Shown here in pieces: positions 34,871-45,190 of a stretch of DNA of 64,000 bases. A program made the position numbers and the translations under genes. Each line of letters begins with the position of its first letter. Position 1 is the stretch's first letter. Below the pieces are notes generated by a model, which was not told the DNA's origin, searched no databases, and was given only the letters and a program-made list of their open reading frames with translations. Source of the stretch: Takakia lepidozioides (taxonomy: Eukaryota; Streptophyta; Takakiopsida; Takakiales; Takakiaceae); assembly GCA_030704615.1 (NCBI GenBank), contig CM060733.1:38938001-39002000 (forward strand), in the 5' to 3' direction.

Positions 34871-37024
34871 AGGTGTCACCGTGGCGCGCTCAAAGGCTGG
34901 CCTAGCTGGCAGCTCTGTCAACCTGGCAGCTACAGCTTGCCATGGCGCAGCCGTGGCAGTCTTGACCCTCAAATCCGAGGATCCCTCTGCCACTACACCT
35001 TCCACTAACTCCGTAGAAGATGAAGTGACCTCCCCACTCTCACAGAGTGTTGCTGCTAGTCTGAACACTGCAGCTGGTCTCACCCCCGGCGTCGCAATCA
35101 TTGTTGCCGAGAACAGTGAGGCCTGACACACAGAGGTGGCTGCCCCCAATAACACACCGGATGCACTAGCCTTGGCAGCAGGAGTCAATGCTGCACGTGT
35201 AGCTCTCCCCAATGGCATAGTAACCTCCGCCTCGGTAACAGTCGGGCGAGAACTAGGTGCCATGGATGGCGTCGACACAGTCTCCGCCAATGTGAATGAC
35301 TGAGGAAGCCTCGCCTGACGGCTTGCCTCCCCACGCTGTGGATCCAATTCCACCTCTGCACCTCGTGGCTCAGGAACTCGTGATGCTCCTCGAGTCACGG
35401 CTGTAGCAGACTTCACCTGCTCTAGTTGTAGCGCTGCTCCGCACATGAATCCCATGCCTCCCATATCTCCTCTCTCAGGAGCAGGAGGTGGACCATCCCG
35501 CCTGGGAGCCGGTACCGCCTGAGCTATAGCCATGGCAGTGAGCCTCTGCTCTAGCTGCTGAAGCCGATTGGCCATGCCTTGGTCAACACCCTGACCTCCG
35601 TGTCCTTGGCCATGTGGAGCTTGCCCTTGGCCTGCACCTCGTGCCCGACCACCTCGTCCTCTTTGGGCTGGTCCACCTCGCCCCCGGCCACCATTGTTCC
35701 CTTGGAACTGGCCTGGGCGCAACTCAGGATGCAAGTCATAACACTGGGCATCTCCATGCCCATACTTGCCACAATGCCCACACTGCAACTGTGCAGGTTG
35801 TGCTTGTGCCGGCCTTTTGCCACTCTCTGGGCAATCTCTCTTGACATGGGGTCCTCCACATGTCCAACATATCACCCCTGGTTGCTGTTGGCCTGCAAAA
35901 GATGCCACGGGCCTCTGTACCTGAGGTCCCTTGTAAGCTCCATGGAACTTGGGCTGGGCAACCTTGCCCCCCTGACCACGCTGTTGGGCAGTCCCTTGTG
36001 CCTGTGGGCTGACAACTGTGCCCCGTGCAGGCATGTCCTTGCCAAATCCAATTGTAATAACTCGCTCCTCCACCATGTTGAGCTCAATCCGCTCAGCCAG
36101 CAGAAACACATCTGCTAATGTGGGTTGGGCTGCTTGTAACAGGGTTGCATCTCGCACCCTTCTCTTGAGCTCCTTGTCCAGAATTCCATACCAAAACTAG
36201 ATTGCCTGAGCTTCAGTAACCCCTTGGGTCACACTTATCAAGCGCCTCATACGAGTGTACGCCTCTCGCAGGCTCTCACTGGGTTTGCGCTGGAAGTCTT
36301 GCAAACTTCGCAGCTTCTCTGTCCGTATACCTTGGTAGTTCCTCCGCAACTCCTGGAAGAACTCCACCACCGGGTTGAATCTAGGCACATGTGTTGTAGT
36401 CGTGGCAGGAGGAGTAGTAGCACCTTTTGAACTGGTACCACCTGCAGAAGTACCAGCACTACTTGCTCCACTACTAGTGCTGACAGTGGGAGCTATTGGT
36501 ACTGATGCAGCTACTGGTCGCGTCGTGCCTCGAGTAATGGAGACGTAGTCAGGTGACCAATACATCCTCCACTCCTCAATCTCTGCTTCATGTCCTCGCA
36601 TGAACTCGTGGTAGTCGTCCATAGGCGGGCCTTCCAAATGCTGGAACAGTCCCTTCCACGCCATGAATGGGGTGAATAGCTGTGGATTGCGCATCTGCTG
36701 CAAATCACACCAGCTGTCAAACTCTTGGATAAAGTCATCCAACTCGATTGTGCCCACAGCTCTAGAGTACCTACGAGGCCCCTTGGTAGCTCCATACATC
36801 TCCTCCATGTCGTCCCACAACAATGGCGAATGAAAGTGCACACCTGTTGATGAAGCCTCCAAGTCTGTGTCTGACTCTACAGTAATTGAGGGTGGCGGTG
36901 AAGGTGGACTGAACCGAATACCTCGTCTTGTGAACCCACTCTCACTGTTACTGCCTGTAGCCGTACTCCCCTCAAAACCCTTGGGTAACTCCGTAATGAC
37001 ACTCACAATGTGCACCTCCTCCAC
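34871..37024 (-). pseudogene. gag polyprotein of the DNMT element
   Basis: From an ATG at 37024 the frame shows acidic N-terminal text, then a capsid region (MAWKGLFQHLEGPPMDDYHE, later FFQELRRNYQGIRTEKL and RMRRLISVTQG), and after a TAG at 36199-36197 continues in the same frame (FWYGILDKELKRRVRDATLL). Two CCHC zinc knuckles follow: CWTCGGPHVKRDC (35870-35832) and CGHCGKYGHGDAQC (35790-35750). A Gly/Arg/Gln-rich RGG-like patch (35715-35600) and a long Ala/Pro-rich linker lead into the protease. The product would form the particle and bind RNA. Only the TAG and the closing TGA interrupt it. Confidence 0.8.
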
Positions 37025-37065
37025 GTGACACTATAAGGCTCTAGTACTAATCTTATAGTGACACG
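37025..37065. other. Imperfect inverted repeat just 5' of gag start
   Basis: GTGACACTATAAG and CTTATAGTGACAC (12 of 13 paired) enclose a 14-bp loop immediately upstream of the gag ATG on the minus strand. It may fold in the leader RNA; no function is shown. Confidence 0.6.
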
Positions 37066-37578
37066 GGTAGGCACCTGTTGTAGTCTAAGGGTCATATCCC
37101 AATGGCTCAGGGCACCTGCACCTGCATCCACCGCAAGAACTCCTATGGTTGGCTGGTCATCAACCCAACCTCACCATAGAAGAAACACTGGTGGTCTTGC
37201 TGGTCATCACTCTAGCCTCACCACCGACAGCATACTCTAGGATTGACCGGTGATCAAATCTGACCTAATCCCTATGAAAGCAAGCGCCCACACAAAACCA
37301 ACATGACGCACAGTCAAGCATGCAGGTGTTGGGGGGATCCAAACACAAGAAATCAAAACATCAACACCCCCACACCAAAATCCAGCTGCAATGCTGATCC
37401 TGCAGAATATCCCAGCCCAAAACCCCGGACTGACTGGCCTCCACAAAGAGAGCCTTTGGCAACTACGAGTACAAGGTAATGAAAATAGTACAGAGATGGA
37501 GGGGAAGAATAAAAGCCCGCCCAAGCAAGATCTAATCCTGATCTATGCTATCAACTTCCAGACTTCTCTCAAAGTGCC
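37066..37578. other. Unassigned leader of the DNMT element
   Basis: No gene recognised. Direct words TGGTTGGCTGGTCATCA and GGTCTTGCTGGTCATCA occur at 37140-37210. An LTR or primer-binding site was sought and not identified. Confidence 0.3.
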
Positions 37579-38190
37579 TCACTCTACTTGATGGTAAGGT
37601 GTAGGAGGTATATCTATGTCCAGAAACCTGCCACTAACCTTGTCCCAAGCTACAGTAGCTTGCTCTAACCAACCCTCCTCCTCTTTCTGCCAGGTAGAGA
37701 CAAAGCAACACTCTGCTATCTCCCGCTCACTGAACACTAAAGAAAACAAAGGTAGGGTCTGATAGTCTCTCAACTCGAAAGCTTTGAGACCGTTGCGGGT
37801 GTCCTCATTGCGAATGATTGCATCTCCTTCAAACAGAACAAACTTGTCCTCGCTAATGAACCCCCGCTCGTGGTTGCCTTGTGCAGAGCGTGTCCGGCTG
37901 CAACGCTGTCTGATTGCACAAACTTGTGTAGCTCCTGCTCCTCTACTCCAGTACACCACGGCCTTGTGGCTGAACACCTTGGTCCCCGGGGCTGTCTTTG
38001 GCTGTGTTCCAAGCCTAGCTTTCACCCACTTTGGTATTTCACCTACAGCTGCAGAACTGCTGGCTCCAACAGAGTTCTGACTGTCCAAAGCGCTATTGAG
38101 GCCCTCAACGCCAACTACAGCAGACTGTTGTCTACTGCTAATGCCTGACTCCCAGTATGCAATCAACTCGTCTAACTGTTCTCCACTCAA
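37579..38190 (-). other. Unrecognised 203-codon ORF upstream of gag
   Basis: This minus-strand frame starts MSGEQLDELIAYWESGISS and is Ser/Ala-rich, then mixed hydrophobic (KAFELRDYQTLPLFSLVFSE), ending in DIDIPPTPYHQVE. No domain was recognised. It points the same way as the DNMT element and may be an extra ORF of that element or of another insertion. Confidence 0.35.
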
Positions 38191-38199
38191 ATCAGTCTG

Positions 38200-39150
38200 A
38201 GTTTAGGGAAAAAACATCATCTTCTCCCCTTGTGTGCACAGGCTAAGAGATGAGACCTGCCCTTCAATTACGTCCTCATTTCCCCCAGCCATACAAGGAG
38301 TACATCCCCAGATTTATCTCTCATGTAGACCAGAACAGGTTCTAGAAACAGGATTGTGGATCTTTCATGGCACACTCACACTCTAAAAATTCCATAGATT
38401 TTTAGCAGAGTCCCAAAAACAAAAACCAGGTCTAGATAGGTAGATATCCCTTCTGCAGCTATCCCCCCAAAAACTGAGTCAAACGGAGCCCATTTGACAA
38501 AGATATGACCAACCAGGCTCTTTAAACATAACACATTTTATTTTATTTATTTATTTTTTAAATAAGACAACAAATACAAAGAAAACTTTTTTAAAATAAA
38601 AATAAAAATACTTGTCTTGGTTCCTGTTCCCTGGTTATCTACAGGTTCCCAAACATGTTCATGTAGTTCTCACAGTCTGGATTCACCCCTCCTCTCGTTC
38701 TGTGCTCTTATGCTGTGGCAGTGCGTGGGATGTGAAGGTCGGTGATGCGGGTCTTGGCCTTTCTGTCAAGGAGAACCTGAGAAGGCTTCAGATCAGTACA
38801 CCCTGTGCTCCGGGCACTCAGGATGCAGGTACGCCAACGCGCGTTTGTTACACCGATGGCAACGTTGAGTCGATCCCTTCAGCTCATATCCCGCTCATAC
38901 ACCAAGTGTCACCTGGTGAATTCACAGTCTCCCACTCTCATGCTTTCCTGCAACAAACACGACCTTGAGGTTCAATCCTCCAAAACCTGAGGATCGCCAG
39001 CCTGTGAGGTTGACACTGTCAGAAAGCGCCCCTCCCTTCCAGCAAATGGCCTAAGATCTGGTGACCTCGTCAATCCTCCCCTGGACTGCTCTTGCTTGGC
39101 CTTTCTCACAGCTGCCTGCACCTGTCACTGTGTTTCTGCCTGACATTTGA
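38200..39150. other. Mostly unassigned; faint kinase-like trace on the minus strand
   Basis: AT-rich tract at 38528-38610. On the minus strand near 38805-38720 the text CTDLKPSQVLLD then AKTRITDLH resembles subdomains VIb-VII of a protein kinase (HRDLKPSNVLLD...DFG) with key residues changed. The similarity is short and may be chance. Confidence 0.25.
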
Positions 39151-39513
39151 CTACCCTCCCAAGAATGTAGAAGTCCCTGCGGCAGTCAGGCTTTGCCCTG
39201 GTGTCACCTTCACCTCCCCACCTTTCTTCATGGCTTCAATCACCTCTTTAAACTGCTCGTAGTTATGGACAGCCCCAACAGGCTGAATGTGGTTAGTAAT
39301 GGGGGGTGTTTTCTGGGTAGTGTGATGCTCAAGGTCTTGCTTTGGGGAGCCTTGACTATTGATCGGGTTGCTGGTGCGGTCGTGACGGAATTCCGCCTGG
39401 GAGGTGGACGTGGGCTGACCGTTGCATGTGGCTGTCGAAGAAAAGGAATTGGTCCGTGAGAAGCCTTGGAAGAAGCCGGTCTTACTTGCTGCACCAATAC
39501 AAGTATTGCCCAT
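39151..39513 (-). CDS. CDPK-like N-terminal variable domain exon (fragment)
   Basis: The 120-codon frame begins MGNTCIGAASKTGFFQGFS, which closely resembles the start of plant calcium-dependent protein kinases (MGNTC-G-S...FFQS). It has Gly2 for N-myristoylation and Cys5 for palmitoylation. A Ser/Thr/Gln-rich stretch follows, as in the variable domain, then EQFKEVIEAMKKGGEVKV. The kinase, junction and EF-hand domains are not found in the next kilobases, so this is either an isolated first exon or a fragment. Confidence 0.5.
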   Translation of the reverse strand: MGNTCIGAASKTGFFQGFSRTNSFSSTATCNGQPTSTSQAEFRHDRTSNPINSQGSPKQDLEHHTTQKTPPITNHIQPVGAVHNYEQFKEVIEAMKKGGEVKVTPGQSLTAAGTSTFLGG

Positions 39514-39519
39514 TTAATG

Positions 39520-40530
39520 TCCTCTCTTTTCCATCTCTCCCCACCTTAGCTCCCGGAAGAACTGTCCCCCAGTCTGTATGTCTTCTCTCCTTCTGTGCGT
39601 TAGCCTACACGGTTTTTTACGCACGGGGAAGCAACCAACTGCACACTGCAGACTCTTTAAGAGAGAACGGACTAACAGGCAAAAAACTCAAGCCCGTGAC
39701 GTTCTTCCTAGAGAAGCGACCCTGCCACCCATTCGCCAACACCAGGTCTTCTGCAAAGTAGCATAAGGACGGACACTAGATGCCACAACAACTGTACTCA
39801 GCATTGGGCATGAGTTCCGCCTTCAGCAACACGGAGACTCTTATCTCTCCAGCGTACTCCAATACCATCGCTCCGACATCCACAGCCACTGCCTTTGCGC
39901 AGTCAAACACGGAAATTTCCCTCTACAAAACCTGCTCATCAGTGCATCTTCTCACGCTTCCCCGTCGTACACACGCCCCGGTCACACAAGAGAGGCTTCG
40001 CAGGAGCTTCCTCCCGTCCGCCATCTCACTTGCGTGGTATGAACAAGACAACTGGTGCTGGCTGGTCTACAGTCTATTTCCTAAGTAGACACTGCTCATC
40101 CACACATGCCTGCTCGGGCACACCCTGCAAGACTTCGGAGCGAATCCCCTCGCGCAACAGTTCGGGATTTGACTAACACGTCGGTGCAGCAACAGCCGCC
40201 TGGCACCTTCAGTTATCAGAGGATTGCGACATAGCCTGTTGTGTAAACCGAGCACACAACCCAGTTGACTAGCATCTCAACCCCAGCCTTTCCCTCTCAG
40301 TGGAGCCTCCCTGACAAATGGGAGCACATGACGCGGTTACAGAGTTCGTCTCCATGCGCGCAGGCTGCAGTGTGAAGAAGCTTGAAAGTGGCAGGCAGCC
40401 ATGGCCGAGCTGCTGCCGTGCTTCAACCACTCTACCTATACCCCCCGAGTCCCACCATTGCGACTGAGGATGTGAGACGAACTCCAGCTAGCGCCGTTCT
40501 ATGCTCATTGCTTGAGCTGTGTACAAGACC
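39520..40530. other. Unassigned stretch
   Basis: Upstream side of the CDPK-like exon. Short open frames only, with no domain or RNA motif recognised. Confidence 0.3.
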
Positions 40531-40621
40531 ATGACCATCTATATTATAATAGTGCTTAAAAAAACAAAAACATCATATCTAGCTTAGCACTGAAAACTAG
40601 ATAGAGCTCATCTCTCTCGAG

Positions 40622-40972
40622 TGATAAGAAAACCAAAGAACACACTGTTGACACAAAACATGAAAACCAAAACCATCACTCTTTGAAATAGTAGTCGAGC
40701 CAGGGGCACCCCAAGCTATGGGGACTCCACCCCACAACAACCTACACTCCCATCATGAGTACACTCAGATCTAAACGCATGCAGGAGCTCGGTCGCGCAG
40801 GCTCAACTCGAGAGAGATGAGCTACGCGACTGCCGCTCTCGTGAAGATAAGGCCGTTCAGGTGTCAAACTAAACTTGATACCTGATTTAACACTTGACCT
40901 AAATCCAAGTGTTAAATACAAATAACTAGCTTTATTCTAGTTCTTTTCACACTGTGCTTATTTAACTTGACA
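40622..40972 (-). repeat. LTR-like repeat, copy 3 (central block)
   Basis: A 351-bp minus-strand copy of the central block of the repeat, TGTCAAG...TTATCA, without the 85-bp module. To its left (40560-40618) is an inverted scrap containing GAGCTCATCTCTCTCGAG, also found inside the block. Its right edge cuts MULE B in its second-Asp region. Confidence 0.65.
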
Positions 40973-42804
40973 CCTTCCATGGGAACATTGGGGTCTTGCC
41001 CGTACACCCTTCGGATGGCAGCCCAATTTGCTTGTGCGTTGTCCGCCATGAAACCACGGAAATTCGGAGGGGGCAATCCCGCCTTGGCCATCTGTTCGTT
41101 TATTCCCTGCCAAAGAAGCATCTCCGATTGTGTGTCCTCTCCTTTCATCTCACAAATAGCAATTGTCATTAGCATCCTGCAGTGGGTGTCGTAGACATGT
41201 GCACCCATTGTCACCCACTGGTGATTTGTAATTCGCTTGATATGGTCGAACATGACCCAACTGTTTGACAAGTCCCCACTCGTCATCCTGTCGACCAGTT
41301 CGACGCCGCTGCCAGGTCCACACGTGGACATTTTGAATACGAAACAACGATCTGCCTCAGTCCCTTGTCCTGGAAACCTACTTCCATGAATGTAGTCATA
41401 TCCACATCGTCGCTTCACCTCTAGAATGGAGTGCATATCCGAGCCACGCCCAATTTTCTGTTTGCATGAGACAATGTGGTTTCGGACATTCGGTGAACAT
41501 ACGTGGGACACCCACTCCAGCAATGCCTCCATTTCCTTCTCGTCGAGAGGAACTCTATCGGAGCCGTCTTCCGACATAATTCTGGCCAATGCCATCTTAT
41601 GGGCGGCTTGGAGCTGTATCTGTTTGGGTTTGGCACCCGGTCTCAACTTAACCTCCTCCTGAACGAGCTGCTCTGCTTCGTGGGCAGCCTCCCGCGAGTT
41701 CCCTCTCGCCAATTTGTGACAATGGGAACCAACGTGTATGCAAGCTCGGGTGAGGTCAGGGAAACGGTGCAACACATAGAACTGCTTGGCATTACAAACA
41801 GACATGCAGTGTGGTGGTTCTTTGCAATGCGCACACTTAAATGTGGAGTTCGGAACCTTCTCCTGAGCTCGAAATGGTTGATGAGCTGTGCCTATCCAAT
41901 CGGTCTCGTTCCTGTGACCCATGGATTTAAAGTGGAAGCAGGTTGGGGAGAAACACCGCAACGCGCCCGCACAAACAACGTAGCGCACCCGCACACCATT
42001 GAGCATCTTCATGTTGGTGGTTTTGGTAACGCACCAAGGATGACCGTCATGTTTTCTATCCATATCTGTCAACATTCCGGACGCCCTCGAGTAGTCCGCC
42101 CGAGGAGGGAACTCAAAGAAGATATTACCGTCGACGTCGGCGGGAAGGCATGTAACCGATTTAATTGCGAACTTGTTGTAGTCCAGCCCGGCCAGCTCCG
42201 ACCGGTGTCCCTCCAGGTGAAGCCCTCGCATAATTTCAAGAATAGATCGAACTGCGGTGCTCATGCTGGGAATATGACTCCCTCCTCCACTGACGTCCAT
42301 TGAGGACTTGCCTGATTTCTAGGATGACCTCGGAACTTCCATGACCTCGTCTGAGTCGGACAGGTTGTGAACAACCCGGTTCTCGCTCGTCTTCATGGAT
42401 GGGTTCGGCTCTGGATTTACTTCGTTGCGGACTTCTCTCTTTGAGGTAGCCACTCTCTGATTCGCGGATTGTTTCGTGGAAGGCGCCAGGATAGAAGGTG
42501 CATTTGGCGGGCAAATGAAGTCCCCAACAGCCCTGTATATGACGTTGTCCGATGGTGGAACTCGCCATTCCCTGCCATCGCCGAAATCATCGTGGAGCAC
42601 AACAATACTCTCGACAACAAGGCCGTTTGAGTCCTTCCTTTCCTCCTCCAAAAAAACTGACCCCGGTTTCAGGTGGTATCGAACGCACATATATTTCTCC
42701 ATCACCCGGCAGATGTCCCCTCTGCACGGAAATGAAGCTCTATGCTCGTGAGGAGGGCAGTACACTGTAGCGCTCGGGTTTTCCACCATGGGAGATGTGC
42801 ACAC
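40973..42804 (-). mobile_element. MULE-like transposase gene B, truncated by LTR insertion
   Basis: One minus-strand frame of about 610 codons has a single in-frame TAG (42319-42317). It reads WRVPPSDNVIYRAVGDF, then an acidic Ser/Asp stretch, DRKHDGHPWCVTKT, FKCAHCKEPPHCMSVC, HVGSHCH, WVMFDHIKR (first Asp) and FMADNAQANWAAIRRVYG (second Asp). It is over 60% identical by eye to copy A in the core. Coding stops at 40973, where the LTR-like repeat starts. The C..H motif, third acidic residue and SWIM finger are lost. The N-terminal start may lie a little upstream of 42804. Before the insertion this was the least damaged copy. Confidence 0.75.
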
Positions 42805-43079
42805 AAGACTGCCAGGATGGCGTGCGGGGAAGCTCCCTGGTAGAAGGGGGATGCAGCGATGGGAAGGAATGTGGTGCCGATTTGTCCGAGCGACAAAGCC
42901 TGATCCAAATCCAAGGAACCAACTATCTCAAAAATCCACAGTCAGAGTGTTAATGAACCTTGTCTCCGGAATGCGGCTCCTGGTCTTTGCGCAATAACTG
43001 CCAACGGTATGCAGTCAGAAAGTGAGGGGCCGTCCGGATGATGACGGCTGAAGGGGAGAAGCCGGCACCGTGCCGTCAC

Positions 43080-44985
43080 ATTACTACCCCCGAATGGAAA
43101 TTCGGCACCCAATATCCAAAAGGGGCCACACGGATGAAGTCGTCTGGGGCAGAGATGCCGGCACCTGTCCGACAGAGAACATCCCCCGGACGGAAATTCA
43201 GCGTCGAATTTCCATTCGGATCCCCCCAAAGGAAGTCCTGTCGGGGGGTCAGGCCGAAAACTGGCCGACATAAGAACCTACGGGGATGGAAAAACGGCGC
43301 CGAATTTCCATCCGAGGCCTTTCGGATGCAGTCGGCTCGGGGGAAAGGCCGCCATCTGGCCCTCACATTACAACCCCCGGACGGAAATTCGGCACCGAAT
43401 ATACAACAGGGGAAGCCCGGATGAAGTCGCCTCGGGCGCAGAGGCCGGCACGTGTGCGACTGATAACATCCCCTAGATGGAGATTCGGCGCCGAATTTCC
43501 ATCCGGGCCCCCCCAAAGGAAGTCGTGTCGGGGGGTCAGATGGAAAAACGGCGCCGAATTTCAATCCGGGGCCGTTCCAATGCAGTCGGGGAGGGGGGAG
43601 AGGCCGGCACCTGGCCGTCATATTTCAACCCCCGGACGGAAATTCGGCACCGAATATCCAACAGAGCGGCGGAGAGGCCGGCACCTCTCCGACAGAGACC
43701 ATCCCCCGGATGGAAATTCGGCGCCGAATTTCCATCGGGGCCCCCTCAAAGGAAGTCGTAAAAACCTACCCAGATGGAAAAACGGCGCCAAATTTCCATC
43801 CGGGGCCGTTCCAATGCAGTCGGGGAGGGGGGAGAGGCCGGCACCTGGCCGTCATATTTCAACCCCCGGATGGAAATTCGGCACCGAATATCCAACAGAG
43901 CGGCGGAGAGGCCGGCACCTCTCCGACAGAGACCATCCCCCGGATGGAAATTCGGCGCCGAATTTCCATCGGGGCCCCCTCAAAGGAAGTCGTAAAAACC
44001 TCCCCAGATGGAAAAACGGCGCCGAATTTCCATCCGAGGCCGTTCCAATGCAGTCGGGGAGGGGGGAGAGGCCGGCACCTGGCCGTCATATTTCAACCCC
44101 CGGACGGAATTTCGGCACCGAATATCCAACAGAGCGGCGGAGAGGCCGGCACCTCTCCGACAGAGACCATCCCCCGGATGGAAATTCGGCGCCGAATTTC
44201 CATCAGGGCCCCCTCAAAGGAAGTCGCAGAAACCTCCCAGAATGGAAAAACGGCGCCGAATTTGCGTCCGAGGCTGTTCCGATTTGCCTCTAGCAGTGAA
44301 GGATTCCAAGAAAAATCTGAAAAATCAATCGAACACGCTCAGAATTACCTGCAGGAAGGTAATTCAGCGCTTCGAAATTCCTAGCGAATGGAAATCCGGC
44401 GCCGAATTTCCATCCATCCGGGACTCCACTTACCTGCTGGATGGAAATTCGTCGCCGGATTTCCATCCATCCAGGACTCCACTTACCTGCTGGATGGAAA
44501 TTCGGCGCCGGATTTCCATCCATCCGGGATTCCACTTACCTGCTGGATGGAAATTCGGTGCCGGATCTCCATCCATCGACTCTCCGCCCAACCTTGCGGA
44601 TGGAAATCCGGCGCCGGATTTCCATCCATCCGCCTCCGAATTACCTGCTTGAGGGAAATTTTGCGCGCCGCCCTACCTGCGCGGATGGAAATCCGGCGCC
44701 GGATTTCCATCCATCCGCTTCTGAATTACCTGCGTGAGAGAAATTTGGCGCGCCGCCCTACCTGCGCGGATGGAAATCCGGCGCCGGATTTCCATCCATC
44801 CGCTTCCGAATTACCTGCGTGAGGGAAATTTCGCGCGCCGCCCTACCTTGCAGGATGGAAATTCGGCGCAGAATTTCCATCCTGCTGCGCTCCGAATTAC
44901 CTGCAGGATGGAAATCCGGCGCCGGATTTCCATCCTGCAGCGCTCCGAATTACCTCTACGTTGGAAATTCCGGGCCTCTTTCCGT
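43080..44985. repeat. Palindromic array 2 (AAATTCGGCGCCGAATTT)
   Basis: About 24 palindromes of up to 34 bp centred on GGCGCC, with arms GATGGAAATTC/GAATTTCCATC. Between 43630 and 44240 they form a higher-order unit of 234 bp repeated about three times (identical blocks at 43709, 43942 and 44176). From 44390 the unit shortens to about 52 bp, then about 86 bp with variant arms GGATGGAAATCCGG. Long open frames on both strands here arise because 234 is a multiple of three. The array lies between the 5' ends of MULE B (left, minus) and the ParB-methyltransferase-like gene (right, plus). Confidence 0.9.
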
Positions 44986-45190
44986 CGATTTTCATCCGAC
45001 ATGGAGGGCTTCATCCGACATTTAATTGCGCAGTTGGGCAATAAATGTCCACAGCCGTCGGTTTCATTCAGGCTGGCGACACATGGCTTCCTGGATACGT
45101 ACCCTAAATCTCATGCTAATCTTGGATTAACATGCTATTCGAGGCATGTACCCCAAAAACGGAGATCTTTTTCCATTTTGGCTGGGACTT

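Noticed and set aside
38612-38968. Plus-strand 118-codon ORF
   Set aside because: No recognisable domain. The opposite strand has a slightly better, though still weak, kinase-like trace.
43286-44384. Long overlapping open frames (up to 335 codons) on both strands in array 2
   Set aside because: They translate the palindromic repeat itself (PDGNSAPNFH-like text in every frame). The repeat period is a multiple of three, so stops are absent by construction.
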